DNA from: an uncultured Chryseobacterium sp.
GTDB lineage: Bacteria > Bacteroidota > Bacteroidia > Flavobacteriales > Weeksellaceae
Direction of reading: 5' to 3'
DNA length: 64,000 bases
NCBI GenBank assembly: GCA_913777465.1
Contig: CAJYRQ010000058.1
Location: forward strand, 25,013 to 89,012
The first letter of the stretch is position 1. The number at the start of each line of letters is the position of its first letter. The notes under the pieces were generated by a model, which was not told the origin of the DNA, ran no database searches, and was given only the letters and a program-made list of their open reading frames with translations. Shown in pieces: positions 46,318 through 54,824 of the stretch. The position numbers and the translations under genes are program-made.

Positions 46318-47784
46318 ATGCAATTAAAAATATACAACTCGCTTGCGGGCGAAAAAGAAATATTTAAACCTATTTTGGAAGGAAATGTCGGAATGTACGT
46401 TTGCGGACCTACCGTTTACAGCAATGTGCACTTGGGAAATGTAAGGACGTTCCTTTCCTTCGATTTTATTTACAGAAGCCTTATGCACCTGGGCTATAAA
46501 GTACGGTATGTACGAAACATTACCGATGCCGGACACCTTACCGATGACGGTGATGTAAACAACGACCGTTTCGTTAAGCAGACCCGTCTGGAAAAACTGG
46601 AACCGATGGAAATCGTACAGAAATACACCGTCGATTTTCATAAAGTCCTGGATCTTTTCAACCTGCTGCCGCCGAACATCGAACCTACGGCAACCGGCCA
46701 CATTGTAGAGCAGATCGAACTGACCCAAAAATTAATTGAAAAGGGATTTGCCTATGAAAGCAACGGATCGGTTTATTTCGATGTGTTGGAATACAATAAA
46801 AGAGGATTAAACTACGGAGAACTGTCCAAAAGAAATATTGAAGAACTCTTTGCCAATACCCGCGACTTGGACGGACAGGGGGAAAAGAAGAACCCTCAGG
46901 ATTTCGCCCTTTGGAAAAAAGCTTCCCCGGCACACATCATGCGCTGGAATTCGCCTTGGGGTGAAGGGTTTCCGGGATGGCACCTGGAATGTACGGCAAT
47001 GAGTACAAAATACCTGGGCGAGACGTTTGATATTCATGGCGGTGGAATGGACCTGAAATTTCCGCACCACGAATGCGAAATCGCACAGGGAAAAGCCTGC
47101 AATGGTGCCGCTCCGGTAAATTACTGGATGCACGCCAATATGCTGACGATGAACTCCCAGAGGATGAGCAAATCTACCGGAAACTACATCCTGCCGATGC
47201 AGCTCGTAACCGGTGAAAATGATTTCTTTGAAAAGCCTTTCCATCCGTCAATCGTGCGTTTCTGCTTCCTGCAGGCGCATTACCGCAGCGTGCTGGATAT
47301 TTCCAATGATGCGATGCTGGCCAGTGAGAAAGGGTTTATCAGATTAATGGAAGCGGTAAAAGTACTGAACTCAATCGTTCCGAATGACGAAAAACAATCC
47401 GGTTTCAGTTTGGAGGAATGGAAAAATAAAGCTTACGATGCATTAACGGATGACTTCAATTCTCCGGTATTGATCGCGCATCTGTTTGAAGTGGTAAAAT
47501 ACATTTTTGCTTTAAATGACGGCAAAGAAACCATTTCGACTAAAGATTTAGAGGATCTGAAATCTACGCTGAATGCTTTGATTTTTGACGTACTAGGACT
47601 TCAGACCATTGAAGAAAACAACAATGAAAAACTTGATCAGACGCTGAAAGTTTTGATCGAGCTCAGAAACCAGGCCAGGAAATCGAAGAATTTCGAGCTG
47701 TCCGACCAGATTCGTGATAAACTGCTTGCAGAAGGCATCGAGCTGAAAGACGGAAGAGACGGAACTTCATACGTCTTGAATTAA
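46318..47784 (+). CDS. cysS: Cysteinyl-tRNA synthetase
   Basis: A 488-residue class I aminoacyl-tRNA synthetase that charges tRNA-Cys. Motifs: [15 protein letters not shown] (Cys29 zinc ligand, HLGN replacing HIGH), [24 protein letters not shown] and RMSKSTGN (KMSKS, residues 282-288). The start is ATG 46318 (MQLKIYNSL); a TTG 12 bases upstream is in frame but not needed. It is monocistronic and ends at a good terminator. Confidence 0.96.
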   Translation: MQLKIYNSLAGEKEIFKPILEGNVGMYVCGPTVYSNVHLGNVRTFLSFDFIYRSLMHLGYKVRYVRNITDAGHLTDDGDVNNDRFVKQTRLEKLEPMEIVQKYTVDFHKVLDLFNLLPPNIEPTATGHIVEQIELTQKLIEKGFAYESNGSVYFDVLEYNKRGLNYGELSKRNIEELFANTRDLDGQGEKKNPQDFALWKKASPAHIMRWNSPWGEGFPGWHLECTAMSTKYLGETFDIHGGGMDLKFPHHECEIAQGKACNGAAPVNYWMHANMLTMNSQRMSKSTGNYILPMQLVTGENDFFEKPFHPSIVRFCFLQAHYRSVLDISNDAMLASEKGFIRLMEAVKVLNSIVPNDEKQSGFSLEEWKNKAYDALTDDFNSPVLIAHLFEVVKYIFALNDGKETISTKDLEDLKSTLNALIFDVLGLQTIEENNNEKLDQTLKVLIELRNQARKSKNFELSDQIRDKLLAEGIELKDGRDGTSYVLN

Positions 47785-48092
47785 ATAAAAAATATTCAGA
47801 TATAAACTCTCACAACGTTTTGTGGGAGTTTTTTTATGATTAAACTTCGGAAGTATTATATAATTCCAAATCAACTGTGTTTATTTTGTTTTCAATTGTT
47901 TATTTATGTAAAAGAGCAGCATTCACTTTGGTGAGTCAGAAACTTCCAGCATCCAGCATCCTTCTTCCAGCCTATCACGTTATATAACATCCGAACATCA
48001 GTCTTTGCCTCAACCTCAAAATTTTTTCTCAATCAATTCTAAAATTATGTAACTTAGTCATACTAAAATGATTAAACATTAATTTAAATACT
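47785..48092. other. Spacer with terminator and dispersed repeat
   Basis: A 308-base spacer. The cysS terminator is at 47805-47830 (stem AACTCTCACAA with TTGTGGGAGTT, one G-U pair, then T-run). At about 47934-47995 is another copy of the CTTCCAGC repeat, here ending in ATCACGTTATATAAC. No gene or RNA structure is seen in the rest. Confidence 0.65.
47805..47836 (+). terminator. Terminator of cysS
   Basis: 11-bp stem with one G-U pair, 4-base loop, and a run of seven Ts. Confidence 0.8.
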
Positions 48093-49259
48093 ATGAAAAA
48101 ACATTTACTACCTTTATTCCTTTTATTTACCGGAGCAAATGCGTTTGCGCAGCAGGATTTCTTTGCTTTGGTCGGAAAAGACACCCCGAATATCGTATTC
48201 AGTGATTTCCGGGCTATTGACGGAACCCGTGCAGTTTCGGGTGAAAAAATCTTTACGTCGGATTCGCCGTCAACTGTGCTTTCCCAAAGCCGGAACGGCT
48301 CGGTTGCTGAAGATAAAAATACATTTAACAATGCCCAGGCTGTAAATATGGCAACGCTGGCTTATGATCCTTACAACAACAACCTGGTATACATGCCGAT
48401 GTTTTCTTCAAACATCTATGTTTTAAATGCCGGGACAAAAGAAATTACTTTGGTGGAAAACAATACGGCAAGAGTAACATCCTGCGACATCAATTCGCAT
48501 TTTACAAGGATGGCCACCGGCTATGACGGAAATATTTATGCCGTTAATAATGCAGGCACTCAGTTTCTGCAGATCAGCAAAAGGGGTAGCCAATATGTGG
48601 TAAACGACCTGGGGATCATCAAAGACGATGCGTCTAACGGCAAAAATTCTTTTACAACCGTCGAAACCGGATTTGGCGGGGATATGATTGCCGACGCAGA
48701 TAACAATTTCTACATCTTTTCGGCTTCGGGAAATGTATTCAAAGTTTCAACAAAGGAATTGAAGGCAAAATTTGTCGGAAAAATCTCCGGGATTCCCGAT
48801 AATTATTCCGTGAACGGTTCTGCAGTAAATTCAAAAGGAAAGGTGGTGATTGCCAGCGCTAAAGGAGCTCCTTTGTACGAAGTAGATATACATACTCTAC
48901 AGGCAAAACCTATGGAAGGCGAACATAATCTGCATATTTATGATCTGGCCAGTAAATATTTCGCAAATGACAAAGCGGTTTCAAATACAGTTTTCGCCAA
49001 TCTTGATATCTATCCTACAAGAGTAGAAAATCATATGATTAATATAAACGTAAACGACAAATCCGTAAAAGGAAACATCAGGCTGAATGTCTTTGATCTT
49101 TCCGGTAAAAACGTGATGAAGCAGAACCTATCGGTAAAAGATGGCTCCCTGAATCAGCAGGTTTATCTTAAAAACCTGGTAAGTGGAGCTTATCTCATCA
49201 ATATAACCGACGACTCAGGAAAAGTTTTATTGAACAAGAAAATTCTGGTTTCGGAATAA
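48093..49259 (+). CDS. T9SS-exported protein with beta-propeller-like repeats
   Basis: A 388-residue secreted protein. Residues 1-19 form a signal peptide (ending AFAQ). Residues about 75-310 contain repeated short strands with patterns like NNLVYMPMF, GNIYAVNNAG and NNFYIFSASG, which suggests a beta-propeller. The last 75 residues are a type A C-terminal sorting domain (FANLDIYPTRVENHM, LNVFDLSGKNVM, SGAYLINITDDSGK). It should be exported by the type IX secretion system and anchored on the cell surface. Function is unknown. Confidence 0.85.
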   Translation: MKKHLLPLFLLFTGANAFAQQDFFALVGKDTPNIVFSDFRAIDGTRAVSGEKIFTSDSPSTVLSQSRNGSVAEDKNTFNNAQAVNMATLAYDPYNNNLVYMPMFSSNIYVLNAGTKEITLVENNTARVTSCDINSHFTRMATGYDGNIYAVNNAGTQFLQISKRGSQYVVNDLGIIKDDASNGKNSFTTVETGFGGDMIADADNNFYIFSASGNVFKVSTKELKAKFVGKISGIPDNYSVNGSAVNSKGKVVIASAKGAPLYEVDIHTLQAKPMEGEHNLHIYDLASKYFANDKAVSNTVFANLDIYPTRVENHMININVNDKSVKGNIRLNVFDLSGKNVMKQNLSVKDGSLNQQVYLKNLVSGAYLINITDDSGKVLLNKKILVSE

Positions 49260-49294
49260 TCTTTGCGTACAGATAAAAATTAAAAAACCTTTTC

Positions 49295-49318
49295 AACCCT
49301 TTTTGGAAGGGTTTTTTT
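49295..49318 (+). terminator. Terminator of the T9SS gene
   Basis: Stem AACCCTT with AAGGGTT, 5-base loop, then a run of seven Ts. Confidence 0.7.
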
Positions 49319-49386
49319 AATGAATATTTGATATTCAGAAGACTTCTTTTTCAGTATTATAACGTATTTTTATAAAAAAAATATAA

Positions 49387-52038
49387 ATGAAGCTATATTT
49401 TAATGTAGGTTACAACACAAAAATCGGAGAGCAGCTGCAATTGGTGATCAATGATGAAGGTGCGGTACAACAGATTCATCCTATGTTTTACGGGGAAAGT
49501 GGATGGTGGAAATGTGAAGTGGATTATTTCTCCAGGTCCATTACTTATCAGTACCGGTTGGTGGACGACCGGGGGGAAGTACTCCGGGAAGAGTTTGTTC
49601 CACACCGGCTGAATTTTCCGCACAACTACAAAGAATTTGTCATTTCCGACGAATGGAACAATAAAAATTTTCCGGAAAACTATTTAAACAATAAGATTCT
49701 TTACAATAAGCTCAATACATTTAAGCCCGAAAAAATTTCGGTTCTGAAGAAACATACGCATTTTTTCAGGATAGAAGCCCCATTGTATCATCAGGACTGG
49801 AAGATTGTTCTGCTTGGAAGTACGGCTTCACTGGGTAACTGGGATTACAATAAAGCAATTCCTCTTTCCCAGACGGATTTTGGCGTTTGGGAAACTTCGC
49901 TTGAGATTCCGGAGAACGAATCCATCCAGTACAAATATGCGCTTTACAACAGTACGGAAGGAAAAGTGATGGACGTGGAAAGCGGCGAAAACCGGTTCGC
50001 TGTACCGAATCATCAGAAAGATGTTCTGCAGATCGTCTCCGATCATTATTTTAAGTTTAAGCTTTACCAGATGTATCATGATGCCGGGGTTGCGGTTCCG
50101 ATTTTCGCGCTCCGGACGGAAGACGGATTTGGGGTCGGCGAATTTTCCGATCTTAAAAAACTGGCAGACTGGTTGAATGAAACAGGACTCGGCATTATCC
50201 AGATCCTTCCGATCAATGATACCACCGCCAATTATTCCTGGACGGATTCTTATCCGTATGCTGCCGTGTCGGTATATGCTTTGCATCCGCAGTATATTTC
50301 TCTCGAAAACCTGGATTTTAAGCTGCCGGAAAGTCTCCTGGAAGAATACCGGGCTGAGAAAGCAGAACTGAATGCACTGGAGCTCATCGACTATGAAAAA
50401 ATGATTTCGGGAAAATGGAAATACCTGAAAGCTGTCTTTCATGAAGATAAAGAAAAGATTTATAAAGACCGGAACTTCAAAAAATTCATCAAAGACAATG
50501 AAAGCTGGCTGGTCCCATATGCTGCTTTCTGCGTGCTGAGGGATAAATACAGAACCCCGAATTTCAACGAGTGGAAAACCCACAAAAAATATATTGCCGG
50601 AAAAGTATCCGCTTTCTTTACGGCAAAAAGTAAGGATTATGACGCTTCCATGCTGCATGCCTGGGTACAGTACCAGCTTCATAAGCAATTGAAGGAAGCT
50701 ATTGATTACACCCATGGTTTAGGGATTTCCGTAAAAGGAGACTTGCCGATCGGGATCTACAGGCATTCCGTGGAAGCATGGACGGAACCTGAACTTTTCG
50801 GGATGGATTTCCAGGCCGGAGCGCCGCCGGACCAGTTTACGGAACTTGGCCAGAACTGGGAATTCCCGACGTACAATTGGGAAGCTATGAAAGCAGACGA
50901 TTACCAATGGTGGAAAAACAGGTTCAAGGCCCTGGAACAGTATTTCGATGCCATGAGAATCGACCATATTCTGGGTTTTTTCAGGATCTGGAGAATGCCG
51001 GTTTCCGCTACCCAGGGAATTCTGGGTTATTTTTACCCTGCCGTTCCGGTTACGTTGGACGAATTTAATGCGCGCCATATTCCGTTTAATTTCGACCGGT
51101 ACTGTAAGCCGTTTATCAATGATCAGATTTTATGGAATTATTTCGGGGAGAATAACGGAAAAGCCCTGGAATTTATCAGCAACAATCATGACGGAACTTA
51201 TTCCTTTAAAGAAGAATTCGATACCCAGAGAAAATTATCCGATTTCTTTAAGAGAAATCCGGGCAGTCCGATCGAGCAACAGCTGATTTCCCTTTGTGCC
51301 AACGTTCTGTTTTTGGTAGAAGAGCGAAACGGACAGGTGGTCTATCATCCGAGGTTCAACGTATTCCATACCGATTCCTATCATCAGCTTTCAGATTGGG
51401 AAAAGAAAGCCATATACGATCTGTACAACGATTATTTCTTCAAAAGGCAGGATCATCTGTGGAAAGAAAAAGCCATGGAAAAACTTCCTGTCATCCTGAA
51501 TGCCACAAAAATGCTGATCTGCGGAGAAGATCTGGGTCTTGTGCCGGATTGTGTTCCGGAAGTAATGGATGAGCTGGCCATCATAGCTTTAAAAGTTCAG
51601 CGGATGCCTTCAGACAATATCCCTTTCTATAATCCGAAAAATGCAGGATACCTTAACGTAGTAACGGCATCTTCCCATGACAGCTCTACCTTAAGGCAAT
51701 GGTGGAAAGAAAATCCGGACCTGACGCAGCAATATTTCAATCAGCAGCTGGGGCAATATGGAAAAGCACCCGAAGAGCTCGATACCTATTTGGCGGAAAT
51801 CATCATGAAGCAGCATCTTTACAACAATGCCATGCTGGCTATATTCCCGATCCAGGAATTTCTGGCTACCGATCAGAAGCTGGTGAATCCGAAAATGGAT
51901 AACGAACGGATCAACAATCCGGCTGTATTTCCGCATTACTGGAGGTACAGGATGCACCTTAATCTGGAAGACCTGAAAGATCAGCCCGATTTCAATGCTA
52001 AAATAGCCTACTGGATGAAAGATAGCGGAAGATTGTAA
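49387..52038 (+). CDS. malQ: 4-alpha-glucanotransferase with CBM20 domains
   Basis: An 883-residue cytoplasmic GH77 enzyme. Residues about 1-100 and 120-215 are two starch-binding CBM20-like domains (for example LLGSTASLGNWDYNKAIPLSQ). The catalytic part starts near 245. Nucleophile Asp526 is in MRIDHILGF, acid/base Glu714 in CGEDLGLVP, and Asp765 in SSHDSSTLRQWW. The large DPE2-like architecture fits transfer of glucan segments between maltodextrins, working with the exported amylase gene at 11667. No further maltose genes are next to it. Confidence 0.93.
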   Translation: MKLYFNVGYNTKIGEQLQLVINDEGAVQQIHPMFYGESGWWKCEVDYFSRSITYQYRLVDDRGEVLREEFVPHRLNFPHNYKEFVISDEWNNKNFPENYLNNKILYNKLNTFKPEKISVLKKHTHFFRIEAPLYHQDWKIVLLGSTASLGNWDYNKAIPLSQTDFGVWETSLEIPENESIQYKYALYNSTEGKVMDVESGENRFAVPNHQKDVLQIVSDHYFKFKLYQMYHDAGVAVPIFALRTEDGFGVGEFSDLKKLADWLNETGLGIIQILPINDTTANYSWTDSYPYAAVSVYALHPQYISLENLDFKLPESLLEEYRAEKAELNALELIDYEKMISGKWKYLKAVFHEDKEKIYKDRNFKKFIKDNESWLVPYAAFCVLRDKYRTPNFNEWKTHKKYIAGKVSAFFTAKSKDYDASMLHAWVQYQLHKQLKEAIDYTHGLGISVKGDLPIGIYRHSVEAWTEPELFGMDFQAGAPPDQFTELGQNWEFPTYNWEAMKADDYQWWKNRFKALEQYFDAMRIDHILGFFRIWRMPVSATQGILGYFYPAVPVTLDEFNARHIPFNFDRYCKPFINDQILWNYFGENNGKALEFISNNHDGTYSFKEEFDTQRKLSDFFKRNPGSPIEQQLISLCANVLFLVEERNGQVVYHPRFNVFHTDSYHQLSDWEKKAIYDLYNDYFFKRQDHLWKEKAMEKLPVILNATKMLICGEDLGLVPDCVPEVMDELAIIALKVQRMPSDNIPFYNPKNAGYLNVVTASSHDSSTLRQWWKENPDLTQQYFNQQLGQYGKAPEELDTYLAEIIMKQHLYNNAMLAIFPIQEFLATDQKLVNPKMDNERINNPAVFPHYWRYRMHLNLEDLKDQPDFNAKIAYWMKDSGRL

Positions 52039-52118
52039 ATTTAATATTTGATTATCAAATAGTTAATAATAAATTAAAAGAAGTTTTATCGTAAGATTTA
52101 ACTTCTTTTTTTTATTTA

Positions 52119-52131
52119 TATCAAAAAGATA
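52119..52131 (+). promoter_or_regulatory. Shared upstream motif TATCAAAAAGATA (copy 1)
   Basis: The same core, ATCAAAAAGATA, recurs at 53339-53350 in front of the next gene. The two ends TATC and GATA are complementary. It may be a binding site that links two neighbouring exported-protein genes, or chance in A+T-rich DNA. Confidence 0.3.
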
Positions 52132-52174
52132 GAATTCAGAATTCTGTTATATTAACCAATTAACGACTATAGAA

Positions 52175-53200
52175 ATGAAAAAAATATTGATCGGTTTTGC
52201 TTTGGGTATTGCGACATTGTCGTTTGCTCAACAGTATCCCAACAATGGCTGGAATAATGACGGCTATTACGATAATGACGGAGGATATTACAGTGATCAG
52301 GATGATCAGAATTATTTCCCTGATGATTATTATTACGATTATCCGCAGGACTATTATCCGCAGGATTATTATACGACCAATTATAATGATTACAGGAACA
52401 GCATCATTAATATCGACTGGAATATCTTCTTCGCACAGAACAGGCTTAACCGCTGGCAGGTAGACCAGATCATGAGATTGAACAACCTGTATGTGAATTT
52501 CAGTACCTGGAACAATTTCTACCGATACAATCCGGACCGATGGTATTATGACAGGTTCTATGCATTGCAGAGAATTATGGGACCCAGAGTTTTTGTGGTA
52601 TTCCAGAACAATTATTACAGAGGATACAGCCCCGTGGTATACTTCCAGAATTACAGAAGAACCCACTACGGAGCAATCTGCAGACCGATGCCGCGATACC
52701 GGAATGTCAATATCAATATCTATAGGGTAGACCGGGCAAGGTTCCGGAGAACGGATAACCCGACCTTCAATATTGTAAGAGGAAGCGACCGGCCGAATAA
52801 CGGATTCAGAGGTGGAGTGAAAGATGGCAACAGCGGCTTCCGTAACCAGAATGAAAACAGAAATCCGGTTTTCAGAAATGATAGTCCGGGAATAAGAAAC
52901 AACGGCGGCTTCAGAGGAAATGCCAATAACGGAGGAATAAAAGCTGATGGAATTAGAGGCAACGGAGGATTCCGTACAGAGCGTACCGAAAGAATTGAAA
53001 GCAGCGGAGGTAATCGCGGCGGCGGTTTCAGAGGAGGGGAAGTCAGAAGGGAAGAAGCTCCGAGACGGGAAAATAACGGAGGCGGCTTCAGAAATGACGG
53101 AGGTTTCAGAAGAAGTGAAAGCCAGCCCCAGCAGCCGAACAGAGGAGGTGGCGAAAGCAGGGGAAACGGCGGCTTCCGGAACGGATTTGCAAAAAATTAA
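52175..53200 (+). CDS. Exported Asp/Tyr-rich to Arg/Gly-rich protein
   Basis: A 341-residue exported protein with a clear charge asymmetry. Residues 1-19 form a signal peptide (ending SFAQ). Residues about 22-70 are Asp/Tyr/Asn-rich and very acidic. Residues about 72-190 form a Tyr/Asn/Arg-rich conserved core (NIDWNIFFAQNRLNRWQVDQI, RWYYDRFYALQRIMGP). The tail from about 190 is a basic Gly/Arg/Asn/Phe-rich stretch with many GGFR and NGGF repeats, similar to RGG repeats. I know no biochemical function. It may bind a negatively charged surface polymer such as polysaccharide or DNA. A hairpin and an exported Spy-like gene follow. Confidence 0.72.
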   Translation: MKKILIGFALGIATLSFAQQYPNNGWNNDGYYDNDGGYYSDQDDQNYFPDDYYYDYPQDYYPQDYYTTNYNDYRNSIINIDWNIFFAQNRLNRWQVDQIMRLNNLYVNFSTWNNFYRYNPDRWYYDRFYALQRIMGPRVFVVFQNNYYRGYSPVVYFQNYRRTHYGAICRPMPRYRNVNINIYRVDRARFRRTDNPTFNIVRGSDRPNNGFRGGVKDGNSGFRNQNENRNPVFRNDSPGIRNNGGFRGNANNGGIKADGIRGNGGFRTERTERIESSGGNRGGGFRGGEVRREEAPRRENNGGGFRNDGGFRRSESQPQQPNRGGGESRGNGGFRNGFAKN

Positions 53201-53231
53201 ATTTCATATATTATATTTAAGTGGTGTGAGG

Positions 53232-53258
53232 GCAGATTCTAGGATCTGCTCTTTTTTT
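53232..53258 (+). terminator. Terminator of the exported Asp/Tyr-Arg/Gly gene
   Basis: Stem GCAGAT with ATCTGC around a 6-base loop, then a run of seven Ts. Confidence 0.65.
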
Positions 53259-53338
53259 ATTTAATAGGGTTGAATAATTAATATTTAAATTTAACATTAA
53301 TTATGAATTTTTAGTTTTAACTTTTGATTTAACATATA

Positions 53339-53350
53339 ATCAAAAAGATA
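53339..53350 (+). promoter_or_regulatory. Shared upstream motif ATCAAAAAGATA (copy 2)
   Basis: Twelve bases identical to the motif at 52120-52131, here 28 bases before the start codon of the Spy-like gene (43 bases in copy 1). Confidence 0.3.
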
Positions 53351-53378
53351 TAAAACAAAAAATTAAAGATTTAAGAAT

Positions 53379-53840
53379 ATGAAAAGATTAGTTTTAGCGA
53401 TAGCATTTATCGGAATGGGAAGTTTTGCAATGGCTCAGCAAACAGCTCCGACTCCTCAGGAAAGACAGGCCAAAAGAGCGGAAATGAAGGAAAAATTCCA
53501 GCAGAAGCAGCAGGAACATCTGGCCCGGATGCAGAAGGATTTAGACCTGAACCAGGGCCAGGTAGATAAAATCAGGGCGCTTCAGGATCGGAAAAAAGCG
53601 GAAATGAAAGCTGAGTTTGAGAAAAACAAAGGCGAAAGACAGGCAAGAATGGAGCAGATGAAAGCCAAAAAGGCTCAGATGGATGCCGAAATGAAACAGA
53701 TTTTAACACCACAGCAGTACGATAAATGGCAGGCTGACCGGAAAGCAAAAATGGAACAGAGAAGAATGGCAATGAAGGAAAAAGGAATAAGAGGGCCGAG
53801 AATGCACAAGCCGATGAATACGGCTCCGCAGGCAAACTAA
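53379..53840 (+). CDS. Spy/CpxP-like periplasmic helical protein
   Basis: A 153-residue exported protein. Residues 1-20 form a signal peptide (ending AMAQ). The mature part is almost all helix, rich in Lys, Met, Gln, Glu and Arg. Two LTxxQ-type motifs are seen: LDLNQGQVDKI near residue 50 and ILTPQQYDKW near 110. This fits Spy/CpxP-like periplasmic chaperones or DUF4890-type proteins of Bacteroidota. The many Met residues may also bind metals. The start ATG 53379 follows an A+T-rich leader. Confidence 0.78.
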   Translation: MKRLVLAIAFIGMGSFAMAQQTAPTPQERQAKRAEMKEKFQQKQQEHLARMQKDLDLNQGQVDKIRALQDRKKAEMKAEFEKNKGERQARMEQMKAKKAQMDAEMKQILTPQQYDKWQADRKAKMEQRRMAMKEKGIRGPRMHKPMNTAPQAN

Positions 53841-54183
53841 GTAGTTTATAATTTGTGTTTTTTTTAATGTGTGAAAGGGCGGAATTTATTCCGCTCTTTT
53901 TAGTTATTTTAATCAGGATTCAATATGAATTTAACTTGAGTTTGAGGTAAAAGCAAATATAAATATCAGTAGGAATGATCAATGTCATCCTAAGCCGTTC
54001 AAAGGAGGTCCGTTTATGCTATGAAATATAATGAATGGCTCCAGAGCTTAAATTATTAACAGTACTGTTATGACAGAAAAACTTCCAGCCTCCAGCATCC
54101 CACTTCCTGCCCATTAACCTGACTTTCTTCCTCAGATTCACGTTAATTTTATTTAAAACCTTTGATTTCGGGGTTTTATTCCC
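53841..54183. other. Spacer with terminator and TTCACGTTAA repeat
   Basis: The terminator of the Spy-like gene is at 53875-53898 (stem AAGGGCGGAA with TTCCGCTCTT, one G-U pair, then T-rich). A dispersed repeat copy spans about 54078-54150: CTTCCAGCCTCCAGCATCC, later CAGATTCACGTTAA. No gene is seen. Confidence 0.65.
54078..54150. repeat. Dispersed CTTCCAGC / TTCACGTTAA repeat
   Basis: Same order as the copy at 8653-8730: CTTCCAGC-CTCCAGCATCC, then CTTCCTGCCCATTAAC, then TTCTTCCTCAGATTCACGTTAA. It ends just before the ferritin promoter. Confidence 0.65.
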
Positions 54184-54191
54184 TAATTTTG
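54162..54191 (+). promoter_or_regulatory. Promoter of the ferritin gene
   Basis: TTG at 54162-54164 and TAATTTTG at 54184-54191, with 19 bases between them: a full match to the Bacteroidota consensus. The start codon is 18 bases beyond. Confidence 0.8.
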
Positions 54192-54209
54192 GCAGTAAAT
54201 TTATGACTT

Positions 54210-54719
54210 ATGGTAAGCGAAAAAATTGCAGGATTAATCAATGAACAGATAGCCCACGAACAGTACGCGGCACAGTATTATCTTTCGATGTCTGCGTGGT
54301 TTTCCGGAAAAGACCTGGACGGAATTGCCAATTATTTCAGAGTACAAAGCAAGGAAGAGCTGATGCATGCAGATAAGATGTTTGACTATTTAAATGATGT
54401 AGGCGGGGAAATCATTATCGGCGAAATCCCAAAGCCACCCCATGAGTTTGCCAATGCCATCGACATCTTTGAAAAAGCGCTGGCCCATGAAAAAGTGGTT
54501 ACCAAAAGTATTTTCAACATTGTGAAAAATGCCAATGACGAAGGCGATTTTGCCACCACTTCTTTCCTGCAGTGGTTCATCAACGAGCAGGTGGAAGAGG
54601 AGGCCAGTGCTTCACAGCTGGTAACCAAAATAAAAATGGTCAGCGACAACCCTTCTGCCCTGTACCTTTTCGATCAGGAACTGGCACAGCGGGTTTTCAC
54701 TCCGGATGCTACGGCTTAA
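54210..54719 (+). CDS. Ferritin (non-haem)
   Basis: A 169-residue ferritin that oxidises and stores iron in a 24-subunit shell. Ferroxidase ligands are visible at Glu17 (HEQYAAQYY), Glu50 and His53 (SKEELMHADKM), with Glu94 and the WFINEQVEEE segment completing the centre. No signal peptide, so cytoplasmic. Length matches FtnA-type ferritins. It has a full promoter and is followed by a strong terminator. No Fur box is obvious. Confidence 0.94.
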   Translation: MVSEKIAGLINEQIAHEQYAAQYYLSMSAWFSGKDLDGIANYFRVQSKEELMHADKMFDYLNDVGGEIIIGEIPKPPHEFANAIDIFEKALAHEKVVTKSIFNIVKNANDEGDFATTSFLQWFINEQVEEEASASQLVTKIKMVSDNPSALYLFDQELAQRVFTPDATA

Positions 54720-54738
54720 TTAATTCGATATAAAAATA

Positions 54739-54765
54739 AAAAGTGGACTTGAAAAGTCCACTTTT
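54739..54765 (+). terminator. Terminator of ferritin (also faces the helicase gene)
   Basis: Perfect 12-bp stem AAAAGTGGACTT with AAGTCCACTTTT and a 3-base loop; A/T-runs on both sides allow use from either strand. Confidence 0.85.
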
Positions 54766-54824
54766 ATTATGCTTAAATTTTTAAAGATAAGGTTGGCGTA
54801 CAAATCAATTCACTTACAGCATTT

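Noticed and set aside
49828-50715. 295-codon minus-strand frame inside malQ
   Set aside because: Antisense shadow of a gene with intact GH77 catalytic residues.
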